Assembly: GCA_013334865.1 (NCBI GenBank)
Contig: JAAXWS010000002.1
Coordinates: forward strand, 124,001 to 188,000
Reading direction: 5' to 3'
From: Chlorobiaceae bacterium
Lineage (GTDB): Bacteria > Bacteroidota > Chlorobiia > Chlorobiales > Chlorobiaceae
Length of the DNA: 64,000 nt
Below the pieces are notes generated by a model. It was not told where the DNA came from. It ran no database searches and was given only the letters and a program-made list of their open reading frames with translations. This document shows positions 35,214 to 43,349 of this stretch, in pieces (within the stretch, counting starts at the first letter, position 1; each line of letters opens with the position of its first letter). The position numbers were made by a program, and so were the translations under genes.

Positions 35214-35425
35214 CTCGCCACCTCCTGTGCCGCCTCCGGATGTTTCTGAAAATACCTGTCCACCTCCGGAGGAAACGCGCCGAACGCATCGACAGCATAC
35301 GCCGCCAGCAGATCCCGCAACTCACGGACCTCGTCCAGCGTCGAATTAAGCTGCGCCGCTACGGCACGAATCTGTGCCGATCCAACACTCTCATTCCTGG
35401 CAGGAATAACCACCGTCCTCATCAT
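35210..35425 (-). CDS. Small phage early protein, helical
   Basis: 71 residues. Middle part IRAVAAQLNSTLDEVRELRDLLAAYAVDAFG is one amphipathic helix, possibly a coiled coil. It starts behind AAGGAGGGTGTC and overlaps the membrane protein gene by 4 bases. No family recognised. Confidence 0.55.
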   Translation of the reverse strand: MMRTVVIPARNESVGSAQIRAVAAQLNSTLDEVRELRDLLAAYAVDAFGAFPPEVDRYFQKHPEAAQEVAR

Positions 35426-35649
35426 GACACCCTCCTTACGATTTTACCCTGTTGCTCAAGCCTTCTTCCTGCCTCCCATACCCAGCAAGCCACCACCTGC
35501 ATCCGGCACGCGACCCATTGAACCGCCGCCCCGATCGGCAGCATGCACAAACCCCAGAACTCAGCCAGGATCGGCCCGATAAACCACAGCACCGCCAAAT
35601 ACCCGACGGCTACGGCCGCCAGTAACCCGTAAACGATATCCACATTCAC
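35422..35649 (-). CDS. Small phage membrane protein
   Basis: 75 residues from GTG 35649 (behind AAAGGAGGTGCATC), overlapping the previous stop as GTGA. Two hydrophobic segments: VYGLLAAVAVGYLAVLWFIGPILAEF and GLCMLPIGAAVQWVACRMQVVACWVW, followed by a basic tail (RRLEQQGKIVRR). This could be a superinfection-exclusion or holin-like protein; neither can be shown. Confidence 0.55.
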   Translation of the reverse strand: MNVDIVYGLLAAVAVGYLAVLWFIGPILAEFWGLCMLPIGAAVQWVACRMQVVACWVWEAGRRLEQQGKIVRRVS

Positions 35650-35885
35650 GATGCACCTCCTTTGCATTCTTGGACAATGACAAACCACATCAGATAAGCC
35701 GCCGCGCGTTGAATCCGGCTAATAGGTCCATGTAACCGCCTGTCATACATTGGGAGCAGATCAATCAGATGACACGTCGCAGCATTCACCTCCCGAATCA
35801 ACAGCTCCATTTTCCTGTCCACGCCACACAGCTCCAACGGCGCAGCATGCACCTCTTTTACCAACAGCTCCATCTCTTCGGTCAT
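35646..35885 (-). CDS. Small phage early protein with internal repeat
   Basis: 79 residues. MELLVKEVHAAPLELCGVDRK is followed by a second similar unit starting MELLIREVNAA, an internal duplication of about 20 residues. The end GGAS is encoded by the Shine-Dalgarno region of the next gene. Overlaps both neighbours by 4 bases. Confidence 0.5.
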   Translation of the reverse strand: MTEEMELLVKEVHAAPLELCGVDRKMELLIREVNAATCHLIDLLPMYDRRLHGPISRIQRAAAYLMWFVIVQECKGGAS

Positions 35886-36082
35886 GATGCACCTCCATTG
35901 CTTTCGTTGTCATCCATCAGGCGCAGCTGGATCCTGATGCACACCGCGTTCACGATCCCGCGATCCGTCAGCACCTCCATCAGCAGCTCCTGCGCCTCGC
36001 GCGAATCCACCGAAAACCGGAACATCACCTCGTCGATCAGCTCCTGCGTCGTCTCACGCATCCTTGGATGTAACCTCGTCAT
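35882..36082 (-). CDS. Small phage early protein
   Basis: 66 residues from ATG 36082 (ATGA overlap with the zinc-ribbon gene, GGGGGTGC upstream). Helical, acidic: RETTQELIDEVMFRFSVDSREAQELLMEVLTDRGIVNAVCIRIQL. It resembles a short dimerising or CARF-less regulator, but no family is clear. It also ends in GGAS. Confidence 0.5.
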   Translation of the reverse strand: MTRLHPRMRETTQELIDEVMFRFSVDSREAQELLMEVLTDRGIVNAVCIRIQLRLMDDNESNGGAS

Positions 36083-36381
36083 ACCGCACCCCCTTCGTGT
36101 TTGCAAACCAGTTGTCCGAAACTCCGCCGCTCCGTGCAATAACCCCAGTGCGGCTCATACCCGGCCACATCAGCACCAGCCTTCCGCACCGTCCGCCCCT
36201 CATGCGTCACCAGCGTCACACGGCCGTCACCGGCCTTGAGGTCGATCTCGCACGGCATCTGCTTGCCGGCCACCGTCTTGATGAAGTGAATCTGCTTGCC
36301 GCACACCGGGCACACCGTGTACGGCCCGTCTCCCTTGAGCGTCACACCGTTAGGCCGGCGCACTGTTGTCGTCGTTTCCAT
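36079..36381 (-). CDS. Small zinc-ribbon phage protein
   Basis: 100 residues from ATG 36381, which has GGGGGTGC 4 bases upstream; the frame is open to 36516 but overlaps the B gene there. CPVCGKQIHFIK with later Cys residues (MPCEID, WGYCTE, LVCKHE) suggests one treble-clef or ribbon zinc site. Unknown role. It directly follows the transposition ATPase gene. Confidence 0.6.
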   Translation of the reverse strand: METTTTVRRPNGVTLKGDGPYTVCPVCGKQIHFIKTVAGKQMPCEIDLKAGDGRVTLVTHEGRTVRKAGADVAGYEPHWGYCTERRSFGQLVCKHEGGAV

Positions 36382-36392
36382 AGTGCACCCCC

Positions 36393-37352
36393 TCAGAATA
36401 TCTTGACCGACTCGGCCGTATCGTGGATGATCCGTGGGCTCAACTTCTCCCCGGCCTCCACCAGCTCCCGCAGGTTGTAGGTCAGCGTCTCCAGCAGCCT
36501 CGCCGATCCGCCGCACGCCTTCAGGAACTCGCTCACGTATCCGTTCACCTCCGGTATCTCCGTGCTCACCAGCAGCTCCACATCCGACGACACCAGGTCA
36601 CGCACCGCCATCCGCAGCTTGAACCGATCGACCAGGTACTCATGAGACCGGCGAGCTTTCGCCAGCATCGTGTAGAACTGCTCCTGTCCGATGAACAGGA
36701 GCCCGGCGCCGCTCCAGTCGTTGATCTGACGGACCGCGTCCAGCAGGTCGAGCGACAGGTGTTCGGCCTCGTCGATGATGATCAGGCTCTTCTGCTTCGT
36801 CAGCTTCTCGCAGATCCCGACCAGGAGGTCATAGCTCGACTTCGCGTCAACCTCAAGCGGCCTGGCGATCGCACTCATCAGGTGCTTCTTCGTCATAAAC
36901 GGCGACGACGGCACATACACCACCCCCGAGTTCGACGCAGCGTACATCTCCGCCGCCGTCGTCTTCCCGCGTCCCGCAGGCCCGGTCACCAGTCCCATCA
37001 GTCCCTGCTGATGGCACGACTGCGCCGCTGTGAAAATCGACTGCGCCACCGTCGTGATCAGGCGGGGGAACTTCCCGGACGCCTTGTTCCCGCTGAAAAA
37101 CCGCTTCTGCAGGATGCGCTCAATCGCAGAACGGAGCGCCAGCTCGAACGTCCGGTCGTCGCCACCCTTTCCGTACGTCCCCTTCATCCACGACGACAGC
37201 GCAGACCCGGAGTAACCAGCCGATTCGGCAATGAATCGACGCGTCACCCCATGCTTGCTGATCAACTCCACCAGGCCCCGCAGATCGTCCGCAGACATAC
37301 CCTGCACCGATTCCGCACCAGGGATCCCTTTCAGTTGTGCATGTTCTTCCAT
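36393..37352 (-). CDS. B: Mu B-like transposition ATPase
   Basis: 319 residues. An N-terminal HTH-like region (about 20-60: LVELISKHGVTRRFIAESAGYSGSALSSWMKGTYG) is followed by an AAA+ core: Walker A VTGPAGRGKTTAAEMYA, Walker B SLIIIDEAEHLSL and sensor region LLFIGQEQFYTMLAKARRSHEYLVDRFK. MuB-type proteins bind target DNA and bring it to the MuA transpososome, and give target immunity. It lies in the standard A-B order downstream of the transposase. Confidence 0.93.
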   Translation of the reverse strand: MEEHAQLKGIPGAESVQGMSADDLRGLVELISKHGVTRRFIAESAGYSGSALSSWMKGTYGKGGDDRTFELALRSAIERILQKRFFSGNKASGKFPRLITTVAQSIFTAAQSCHQQGLMGLVTGPAGRGKTTAAEMYAASNSGVVYVPSSPFMTKKHLMSAIARPLEVDAKSSYDLLVGICEKLTKQKSLIIIDEAEHLSLDLLDAVRQINDWSGAGLLFIGQEQFYTMLAKARRSHEYLVDRFKLRMAVRDLVSSDVELLVSTEIPEVNGYVSEFLKACGGSARLLETLTYNLRELVEAGEKLSPRIIHDTAESVKIF

Positions 37353-37423
37353 TTTCGTACCCTTGATTGTTGATTGAACTGTTCTTTACCGCCTTCCGAA
37401 AGCCTGAGCTGCTACTCAGGCTT

Positions 37424-37702
37424 TCATTTTGTACTACCAATCGTTCTGCTCTTGACTGAAACGGCTGCGTTGTATATATCGACAGCCTGGTCATACTCAT
37501 CGAAAAAGCAGTGCACATCGATTCCAGCATGCCAGAACACCACAACCGAAGTCTTTTCGCCGTAAATCAGGACAATCTCCCTGATCTTATCCACATCTAA
37601 CCCAACAGTTGTACCCCGGGCCTCAATCTTGATTTCAGTTGCTGTACCTTTGGAAAGCGATTCCACGGCACGTACTTCTGGGTTAGTCATTTCACAAATC
37701 AT
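37424..37702 (-). CDS. Small protein between transposase A and B, unknown
   Basis: 92 residues, MICEMTNPEVRAVESLSKG.... The middle part alternates strands (EIKIEARGTTVGLDVDKIREIVLIYGEKTSVVVFWHAGIDVHCFF), a compact alpha/beta fold. GC content is lower than in A and B. No family recognised; an extra early gene in this phage. Confidence 0.5.
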   Translation of the reverse strand: MICEMTNPEVRAVESLSKGTATEIKIEARGTTVGLDVDKIREIVLIYGEKTSVVVFWHAGIDVHCFFDEYDQAVDIYNAAVSVKSRTIGSTK

Positions 37703-37729
37703 GTCATCTCCATTGTTTGGTTGCTTTAA

Positions 37730-39904
37730 CTACCACTCATCCTCTTCCCTGTATCGCGCGAGTTTCCTCGCCATAATCTTCTCGTTCAACGCCTCAAGCT
37801 CCGCCTGTCTCGATCTCCCGCCATCCGTTCCCGTCTTCTCGACGACCATCCGCTGCCGGTCCTCGATCTGTCGCATAGACGGCACAACCCGGGCCTCCTC
37901 GGCGGCGATAGCATCGTAATACCCCTTCCCGATAAAGCTCTTCGCGATCGATTTCGCGGCCTTCTTGATTGCCGATTGCTCGTCGATGGCCTCGCCCAGC
38001 CGGCGCTGATCTTCGGCGCTCCCGAGCGTCCTCGCTGCCGGGTGGATCCCCGTCATAAAATCATCCTGAGCCGTGCAGATCAACTCCTGACCGCTCTCAT
38101 CGAACACATACACCTGGTGCACGCCATCCTCGTCAAGCAAGTCGTACTTCACCACGAAGTCCTTTTCACCTGGTCGATACCCGAACAGCTCAGGCGCATA
38201 GAAATGGCGACCGAACAGCTTGATCTTCGAGTTCCTCGCGCTCCGCTTGACCTCGCCCATCATCAGCCACAGCAAGTCATGCTCAGCAATCTGGCGGTTT
38301 TCAAACCCTTCAGTGATTCGGACCCGCTCGATCGACTCCTCATAGACCTCCAGCGGAGTCCGACCAGGATAAAACGCGCTCTTCGAAGCCGGTTTCTGTG
38401 CATACTCCATCACCCACTCGATCAGCAGGGCATTCACCTCGGTAACCGTCGGTTGTGCCCCGCCCGTCATCCGCTCACGCAGATCACGGTGCAGCTTCTC
38501 GTTCCGGCGCTCTGATGCCACCCGGTTTTCGATCGAGTTGCCCACGTAGGTTGGGAGCCTTTTTTCGAAGGAGTGCATCGTCCCGAAATACCGCTCGATC
38601 GGCTTCGACTGGCCGTGGTAGGGCAAGGCATTCACGCACTCGATGAACCCATACGGCTTCAGTCGAGAGAACAGACCGGAAAGGTCCTTCTCCTGCACCA
38701 CATTCCGCGCCGCGTCAGGAACCTTGGTGAAATACTTGCCGGTAAACGCCCGGCCATTGTCCACATAGAACAGGCGTGGGACGAACCCGAGCGTCTTGAT
38801 CGCCCGACGATACGCCGAAGCGATCACCGCCGTGTTCTCGGACGGCGCAAAATCCCATCCGACCGGCATACCTGATCGGAAATCGAAAACCATCACCAGC
38901 GTCATCCGCTTCGGTCGCCCGCTGATGGGATCCAGCATCGTAAAGTTGAACGTGTGGCCATCGGCGACCAGCTTGTCGCCGACCTCGATCTTGTTGCGAT
39001 CGCGTTCGATTGAAGGGAGGTAACGGTCATTCAGGGCCTTCTCGCCGTCACGCATCGTGTCATGGATATAGCCATTGTTCACCAGGTGCTTGCGCAGATA
39101 CCGGTACATCGTTTCATCGCTGCACCTCGCCGGATACCCGGCGTTTTTCAGGTCCTTCTTCGCATAATCGATGATCTCGGCATAGGTCAGCTTGTTGGCG
39201 AACAAGGCGTACTTCAGCAGCGCCTCACCCTCAGCCATCGACACCATAACCAGCCCCTTCGAAGTCCCATACTTCGGAGCCACCCCAAGCGGGTCGCCTT
39301 CCGCCGCATCGAGATCCTTCTGCCACCGGTCCAGCGTCTTCCATGACACCGATGCGATCGCTTTACGCTCATCCTCGAGCTCGAGGAACCCTCCCCGGTT
39401 GTACCGCTCGCAAAACGCTGCTTTCCGGTCAATCAAACCGCCCCGGTCACCAGCGATAAACTGCCGGTACAGCTTCAGGATCGAATGTCTGGTGTACGCC
39501 TTTTTCTGGTTGTGACCAGCCGTCGCGGTCCGTGCTCTGAACGCCCGATTTCGCTCCTCGATCTCCTCCGGAGTCATCGGTTTTATCCCGCGAATCTGGC
39601 GGACAAATGCCTCCCTCGCCTGGTCAGGAAGTGCCGTAAAATTGATCTGGTAAGGACGCCTGCGGTCGGACTCATCAACCCGCTGCAGATTGGCGTATTT
39701 TTGCTTCTTCAGGCGGTCCTTTATCGTCCGCTCTGGATTGCCCGACCATTGCGCGAACTGGGATACGGATAACCACCCGCCATTCACCCGTAACTCACCT
39801 AATTCCTGTTCGTTAAGTGTTATCAGGCAACCAAAAACAACATTGCCCGAAATATTGCCCGAATATTGCCCGACTTTTTCGCCAGGATTAAAGGGGATAA
39901 TCAT
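37730..39904 (-). CDS. A: Mu A-like DDE transposase
   Basis: 724 residues. An N-terminal winged-helix DNA-binding region begins near residue 38 (NGGWLSVSQFAQWSGNPERTIKDRLKKQK). The DDE core shows KLVADGHTFNFTMLD (first Asp), LFYVDNGRAFTGKYF (second Asp) and GQSKPIERYFGTMH (Glu). The following beta-barrel domain carries the FYAPELFGYRPGEKDFVVKYD block of MuA. The C-terminal 90 residues are charged helices, like the region contacting MuB. It should integrate and replicate the phage by transposition; the reading frame is intact. Confidence 0.95.
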   Translation of the reverse strand: MIIPFNPGEKVGQYSGNISGNVVFGCLITLNEQELGELRVNGGWLSVSQFAQWSGNPERTIKDRLKKQKYANLQRVDESDRRRPYQINFTALPDQAREAFVRQIRGIKPMTPEEIEERNRAFRARTATAGHNQKKAYTRHSILKLYRQFIAGDRGGLIDRKAAFCERYNRGGFLELEDERKAIASVSWKTLDRWQKDLDAAEGDPLGVAPKYGTSKGLVMVSMAEGEALLKYALFANKLTYAEIIDYAKKDLKNAGYPARCSDETMYRYLRKHLVNNGYIHDTMRDGEKALNDRYLPSIERDRNKIEVGDKLVADGHTFNFTMLDPISGRPKRMTLVMVFDFRSGMPVGWDFAPSENTAVIASAYRRAIKTLGFVPRLFYVDNGRAFTGKYFTKVPDAARNVVQEKDLSGLFSRLKPYGFIECVNALPYHGQSKPIERYFGTMHSFEKRLPTYVGNSIENRVASERRNEKLHRDLRERMTGGAQPTVTEVNALLIEWVMEYAQKPASKSAFYPGRTPLEVYEESIERVRITEGFENRQIAEHDLLWLMMGEVKRSARNSKIKLFGRHFYAPELFGYRPGEKDFVVKYDLLDEDGVHQVYVFDESGQELICTAQDDFMTGIHPAARTLGSAEDQRRLGEAIDEQSAIKKAAKSIAKSFIGKGYYDAIAAEEARVVPSMRQIEDRQRMVVEKTGTDGGRSRQAELEALNEKIMARKLARYREEDEW

Positions 39905-39906
39905 GG

Positions 39907-40128
39907 TCAGACGGCTTTACGGAGCGTTTCACGAAGACTCCTTGTCAGCTCTTTGCTGGCGGCGATTCGTGCTTCGAGGTGTCGCTGGAAAACCTCGGCA
40001 TATCGTGGAGATGGTGTTTCACTTCCGAATAGACTGTTGTGCACCGTGCAGGGCTTGACGCCCATTTCATCGGCTATGTCCTTGATGATCCCGCGATAGG
40101 GGTACCTGCGAAGATCGAGCCGTTTCAT
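39907..40128 (-). CDS. ner: Ner-like early regulator
   Basis: 73 residues, one HTH: YRGIIKDIADEMGVKPCTVHNSLFGSETPSPRYAEVFQRHL. It stands 2 bases before the transposase gene and divergent from the repressor, as Ner does in Mu. It would damp early transcription after induction. Confidence 0.75.
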   Translation of the reverse strand: MKRLDLRRYPYRGIIKDIADEMGVKPCTVHNSLFGSETPSPRYAEVFQRHLEARIAASKELTRSLRETLRKAV

Positions 40129-40181
40129 ACTTCTTGGATTTGGTTATATTTCTAATAACTTTCAGAAAGATAACTCAAATA

Positions 40182-40217
40182 TGTGAGCATGTCAAATAAA
40201 AAGCTCGAAAATGTGAG
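40182..40217. promoter_or_regulatory. Possible repressor operator half-sites
   Basis: TGTGAGC occurs at 40182-40188 and again at 40211-40217, and a third time inside the repressor gene near 40357. The first two overlap the repressor start and lie beside the ner start, the place for operators of a divergent switch. Confidence 0.4.
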
Positions 40218-40713
40218 CGACATTATCGAGCGATTAAAAAAAGCCACCAATTCCTGCAATGACGCTGAATTAGCGCGTTTACTCGGTATCGGTTCAAGCC
40301 GCATTCCTATGTGGAAGAAGCGAGGTGTGATCGATATGCTCTTGGTAGCTCAAAAGTGTGAGCGAGTGAGCACTGATTGGCTGTTGACAGGGGAAGGGGA
40401 GATGTTGAGTGTGAAACAACCGTTGAACGGCCGTGAAGAAGAGATTAAACGGAAGTTTAAGGTCGAGGATGACGAAGGATACTATCGTGGAGGGAATGTC
40501 TACATGGTGCCCGCGATCGGGCCGCTGCAGACGCCGGAAAAGATCAAAGACGGGGACGTTTTATTCATAGACCCACAGGCAACGCCGGAAGACGGCGATT
40601 TTGTCCTGGTAAAGACGCCAGAAGGCCCGAAAATCGAGAGGTATCAGCCAGGAGAGCCCATTGTCGGCGTCCTGGTCAAGCTGATCCGCGAACGCAGCAT
40701 CCTCCGGCAATAA
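40183..40713 (+). CDS. CI/S24-like phage repressor
   Basis: 176 residues from GTG 40183 (an ATG at 40189 is equally possible). The N-terminal HTH is of the CI type (DAELARLLGIGSSRIPMWKKRGV) with the conserved WLLTGEGEM after it. The C-terminal half (VPAIGPLQTPEKIKDGDVLFIDPQATPEDGDFVLVKTPEGPKIERY) has the LexA/S24 fold. The serine nucleophile expected before P-x-I-x-D-G-D is not there, so SOS-type self-cleavage looks unlikely. It maintains lysogeny and is divergent from ner-A-B. Confidence 0.85.
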   Translation: MSMSNKKLENVSDIIERLKKATNSCNDAELARLLGIGSSRIPMWKKRGVIDMLLVAQKCERVSTDWLLTGEGEMLSVKQPLNGREEEIKRKFKVEDDEGYYRGGNVYMVPAIGPLQTPEKIKDGDVLFIDPQATPEDGDFVLVKTPEGPKIERYQPGEPIVGVLVKLIRERSILRQ

Positions 40714-40721
40714 CGCGCGAA

Positions 40722-40856
40722 ATTTCTCAAACTGCTCGCCCAAAAACGGCAAAAACCGGCAATTTCTCAAACCGTAATTTTCGACCACCAAAACCCGCAA
40801 ACCCGCACCAGCCGCCTTTCTTCTCTCTTTTTCTCATTTTTTCCCATTTCTCAAAC
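40722..40856 (+). repeat. Three end-type repeats (ATTTCTCAAAC) at the prophage right border
   Basis: Identical 11-mers at 40722-40732, 40762-40772 and 40846-40856, all in one orientation, in the non-coding strip between the repressor stop and the acr3 junction. The number, spacing (40 and 84 bases) and place match transposase-binding sites at a Mu-type end. No copy was found at the left border. Confidence 0.75.
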
Positions 40857-40872
40857 TGCCTGTTGAATTATA

Positions 40873-41033
40873 ACCTCCATGCGGCCGACCGCCTGGAAAA
40901 GCCATGGCAGAAGCTGGCCGAGCGCGATACCGGCGACGATGCAGAGGAATACCCACACGGTCAGGTAGCGCTCGAACACGCTCATTGCCGCGCCTGCGGA
41001 TTTATTGGATGTGACTTCACATTGGACGGACAT
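40873..41033 (-). pseudogene. acr3: acr3 arsenite exporter gene, N-terminal remnant cut by prophage
   Basis: About 54 codons (MSVQCEV... then VFERYLTVWVFLCIVAGIALGQLLPWLFQAVGRMEV) match the beginning and first transmembrane helix of ACR3-family arsenite/H+ exporters. After MEV the ACR3 sequence (normally AQVNLPVG) stops, the frame runs into phage DNA and ends at 40851. The remaining nine helices are not in this window. It is the last gene of the ars operon, so arsenite efflux by this operon is presumably lost unless another exporter exists. The strip 41034-41198 between it and arsA shows nothing else. Confidence 0.85.
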
Positions 41034-41198
41034 GGTTGATCTGGTTTTATTGCGGTTCTGAAAAAGCTGGACGTGGCAGGTGATCTGCATCAGCGAATCG
41101 TAAACGGCCGTGAACCTCTGGCGTGACGATCACGGAACACCGGCCGGGACGGACAGATGAAAAGCACATTGCTGGTTATGCGTTCAAAGTCATGATTG

Positions 41199-42965
41199 TC
41201 AGGCGTTCGGTTGAGACAGCTCAAGCAATTGGGCTATGCCGACCGGTTCCTGCTTCAGTAGCGGAACGATGGCATATCGTCTGGCGTACCGGTTGGTTAT
41301 GACATCGATCTCCCGAAGTTCATTCAGTGCACGCAGCTGCAACAAGGGCGAGTTCGGTGTACTCGATGCTACGCAGTTATTGACTACCCACGCCCAGGGC
41401 TCGATGCCGGCACGGCGCAGTTCCTCCTGAAGGCCAGCTGCTTCCAGGACAGGCGTCGGTTCGGCAAGGGTAGCGATCAGCACCCTGGTCTTCCGGGGAT
41501 CCTGCAACCGCATCATCGGCGTGATGGCCGTCATGCCTGAAGCTCCTGCCTGACGTGTGACTTCGCGGTGGTAGGCACCTGTCGCGTCAAGCAGCAGCAG
41601 CGTGTGTCCTGTCGGGGCCGTATCCATGACGACAAACTTTTCGTCTGCCTCGCCGATGATTTTCGAGAAGGCCTGGAAAACGGCGATCTCCTCGGTGCAT
41701 GGCGAGCGCAGATCCTCTTCCAGAAGTGCCAGCCCTTCGGCGTCAAGATCGGCGCCATGGGTTTCAATCACCTGCCGGCGGTAGTGATCGGTCTGTTCCC
41801 GCGGATCGATCCTGCTCACCATGAGATGGTCCATCGTGCCCTCAAGGGTTTCGGCAAGGTGCGCCGCCGGGTCGGAAGTGGAGAGGTGGACCGGAAGGCC
41901 GCGACGGGCAAGTTCGACTGCAACAGCGGCCGCTAGCGTGGTTTTTCCGACTCCGCCCTTGCCCATGAACATGAGGAGTCGATGGCCCTCGGCGGCAAGA
42001 TCATCGACCAGCGAGGAGAGGCTTGGCGCTTGCTTTGCCGCTGGAGACTCCGTGCTGGTGGCCACAGTCATATCAACAACGTCATTCAGCAAATGGCGAA
42101 GTGCGTCGAGACCGACAAGATTGAACGGCTTGAGTGCAACCAGATCGCGAGGCAACGACTGCAGTGAATCCGGAATTGCAGCCAATGCCGCCTGCTCGCG
42201 CTCGAAAATAGCTGCCGCCAGTTCGTCCTTTCCGGCTTCAGCCGAAGGCAGCAGGCCATTGATGACAAGGCATTGCTGACAGAGGCCCACCGCAGCGAGT
42301 TCGTCATGGGTGCGCCCCACCTCCCGCAGCGTTGCCTGCTGGGCACGTGCCACCAGGACTAGGCGGGTCCGCTGCGGGTCTGCGAGGGCCTCGACGGCAG
42401 CCTTGTATTGTTCTCGCTGCTTTTCCAGTCCGGCGAGCGGTCCGAGGCATGAAGCATCACCCTTGGAGGTTTCGAAAAAACCGCTCCAGGCACCCGGTAG
42501 CTGCAAAAGGCGGATGGTATGCCCCGTGGGCGCCGTGTCGAAAACGATATGGTCGTAAAGGGCGGTCAATTCCCTGTCGGTCAGAAGTGACGTGAACTCG
42601 TCGAAGGCCGCAATTTCGGTGGTGCAGGCTCCGGAAAGCTGCTCCTCGATGCCTTTGACCACGGCATCCGGCAACACCCCCCGGACTGGACCGACAATCC
42701 GGTCACGGTAGGCCCTGGCCGCATCCTGAGGATCGATCTCGAGCGCAAAGAGGTTCGGCGACGCTGCCGTCATGGGGGTAATACGGTTGCCGATCGGCAC
42801 ACCGAACACCTGCCCTACGTTCGAGGCGGGGTCTGTGCTGACCAGAAGCACGCGCAATCCCTGTTCCGACAGCTGCAGGGCCGTTGCGCAGGCAATGGAG
42901 GTCTTGCCCACGCCGCCCTTTCCGGTGAAGAAGATGTGGCGTGGGGGATGATGAAGGAACTTCAT
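41199..42965 (-). CDS. arsA: ArsA, arsenite-stimulated ATPase (two-domain)
   Basis: 588 residues from the ATG at 42965. Two homologous halves: A1 with Walker A GKGGVGKTSIACA and the DTAPTGHT switch, and A2 with GKGGVGKTTLAAA and another DTAPTGHT. Cysteines that can bind As(III) are present (LSGACTTE; LRSPCTEE). It energises an ArsB or ACR3 exporter with ATP. Its natural partner, acr3, is broken by the prophage directly downstream. Nested start region overlaps none of arsD; 14 bases separate them. Confidence 0.95.
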   Translation of the reverse strand: MKFLHHPPRHIFFTGKGGVGKTSIACATALQLSEQGLRVLLVSTDPASNVGQVFGVPIGNRITPMTAASPNLFALEIDPQDAARAYRDRIVGPVRGVLPDAVVKGIEEQLSGACTTEIAAFDEFTSLLTDRELTALYDHIVFDTAPTGHTIRLLQLPGAWSGFFETSKGDASCLGPLAGLEKQREQYKAAVEALADPQRTRLVLVARAQQATLREVGRTHDELAAVGLCQQCLVINGLLPSAEAGKDELAAAIFEREQAALAAIPDSLQSLPRDLVALKPFNLVGLDALRHLLNDVVDMTVATSTESPAAKQAPSLSSLVDDLAAEGHRLLMFMGKGGVGKTTLAAAVAVELARRGLPVHLSTSDPAAHLAETLEGTMDHLMVSRIDPREQTDHYRRQVIETHGADLDAEGLALLEEDLRSPCTEEIAVFQAFSKIIGEADEKFVVMDTAPTGHTLLLLDATGAYHREVTRQAGASGMTAITPMMRLQDPRKTRVLIATLAEPTPVLEAAGLQEELRRAGIEPWAWVVNNCVASSTPNSPLLQLRALNELREIDVITNRYARRYAIVPLLKQEPVGIAQLLELSQPNA

Positions 42966-42979
42966 TATCTCAATCCCGT

Positions 42980-43336
42980 TCAGCAGCAGTTCTTGCCCGA
43001 ACAACAGCTCGTCGGTTTCGGAGCCGACGTCAGGGGGATGCCGGACCAGCGGGCCAGGTCAGCACGGGATGGGTAAACTCCGGACATGGCGATGTCCCCG
43101 CCGACGATGCTCAAGGGAAGGGCTTCTTGTCCTGCACGCTCAAGAAACTCCTTGACGATGGCATTTTCGGCAAAGGCTATCGGCTGCTGAGCAAGGTTGA
43201 CGCGATCCACAACGACGCCATGCTGCCTGGCCCATTTCACATCAGCCGTGAAGGTTACCAGGGTCTGGTCGACCTCTGTGCCACACACGCCGGTGCTGCA
43301 GCACAGGGCCTGTTCAAATACCTGTATGGTTTTCAT
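42980..43336 (-). CDS. arsD: ArsD, arsenite metallochaperone
   Basis: 118 residues. Cys12-Cys13 and Cys18 in ALCCSTGVCGTEVDQ form the As(III) site that hands arsenite to ArsA; an extra vicinal pair stands at each of the two C-terminal clusters (SCCSGKNCC). Thioredoxin-like fold, with LPLSIVGGDIAMSGVYPSRADLA typical. Follows arsC after 13 bases and precedes arsA. Confidence 0.95.
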   Translation of the reverse strand: MKTIQVFEQALCCSTGVCGTEVDQTLVTFTADVKWARQHGVVVDRVNLAQQPIAFAENAIVKEFLERAGQEALPLSIVGGDIAMSGVYPSRADLARWSGIPLTSAPKPTSCCSGKNCC

Positions 43337-43349
43337 GATGACTTTCCGT

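Larger units (their letters stand above)
27315..40872. mobile_element. Rearranged, incomplete Mu-like transposable prophage
   Basis: About 13.6 kb. Right to left: end-type repeats, repressor (plus strand), Ner, transposase A, ATPase B, eight or more small early genes and GemA (minus strand). Then come a shared terminator and, on the plus strand, Mor, an unknown gene, gpG, MuF, portal and terminase. Protease/scaffold, major capsid, tail and lysis genes are missing, and the small-terminase gene survives only as its last 34 codons at the left edge. The right edge interrupts acr3; the rest of acr3 is not at the left edge, so the two borders do not come from one simple insertion. Confidence 0.85.
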
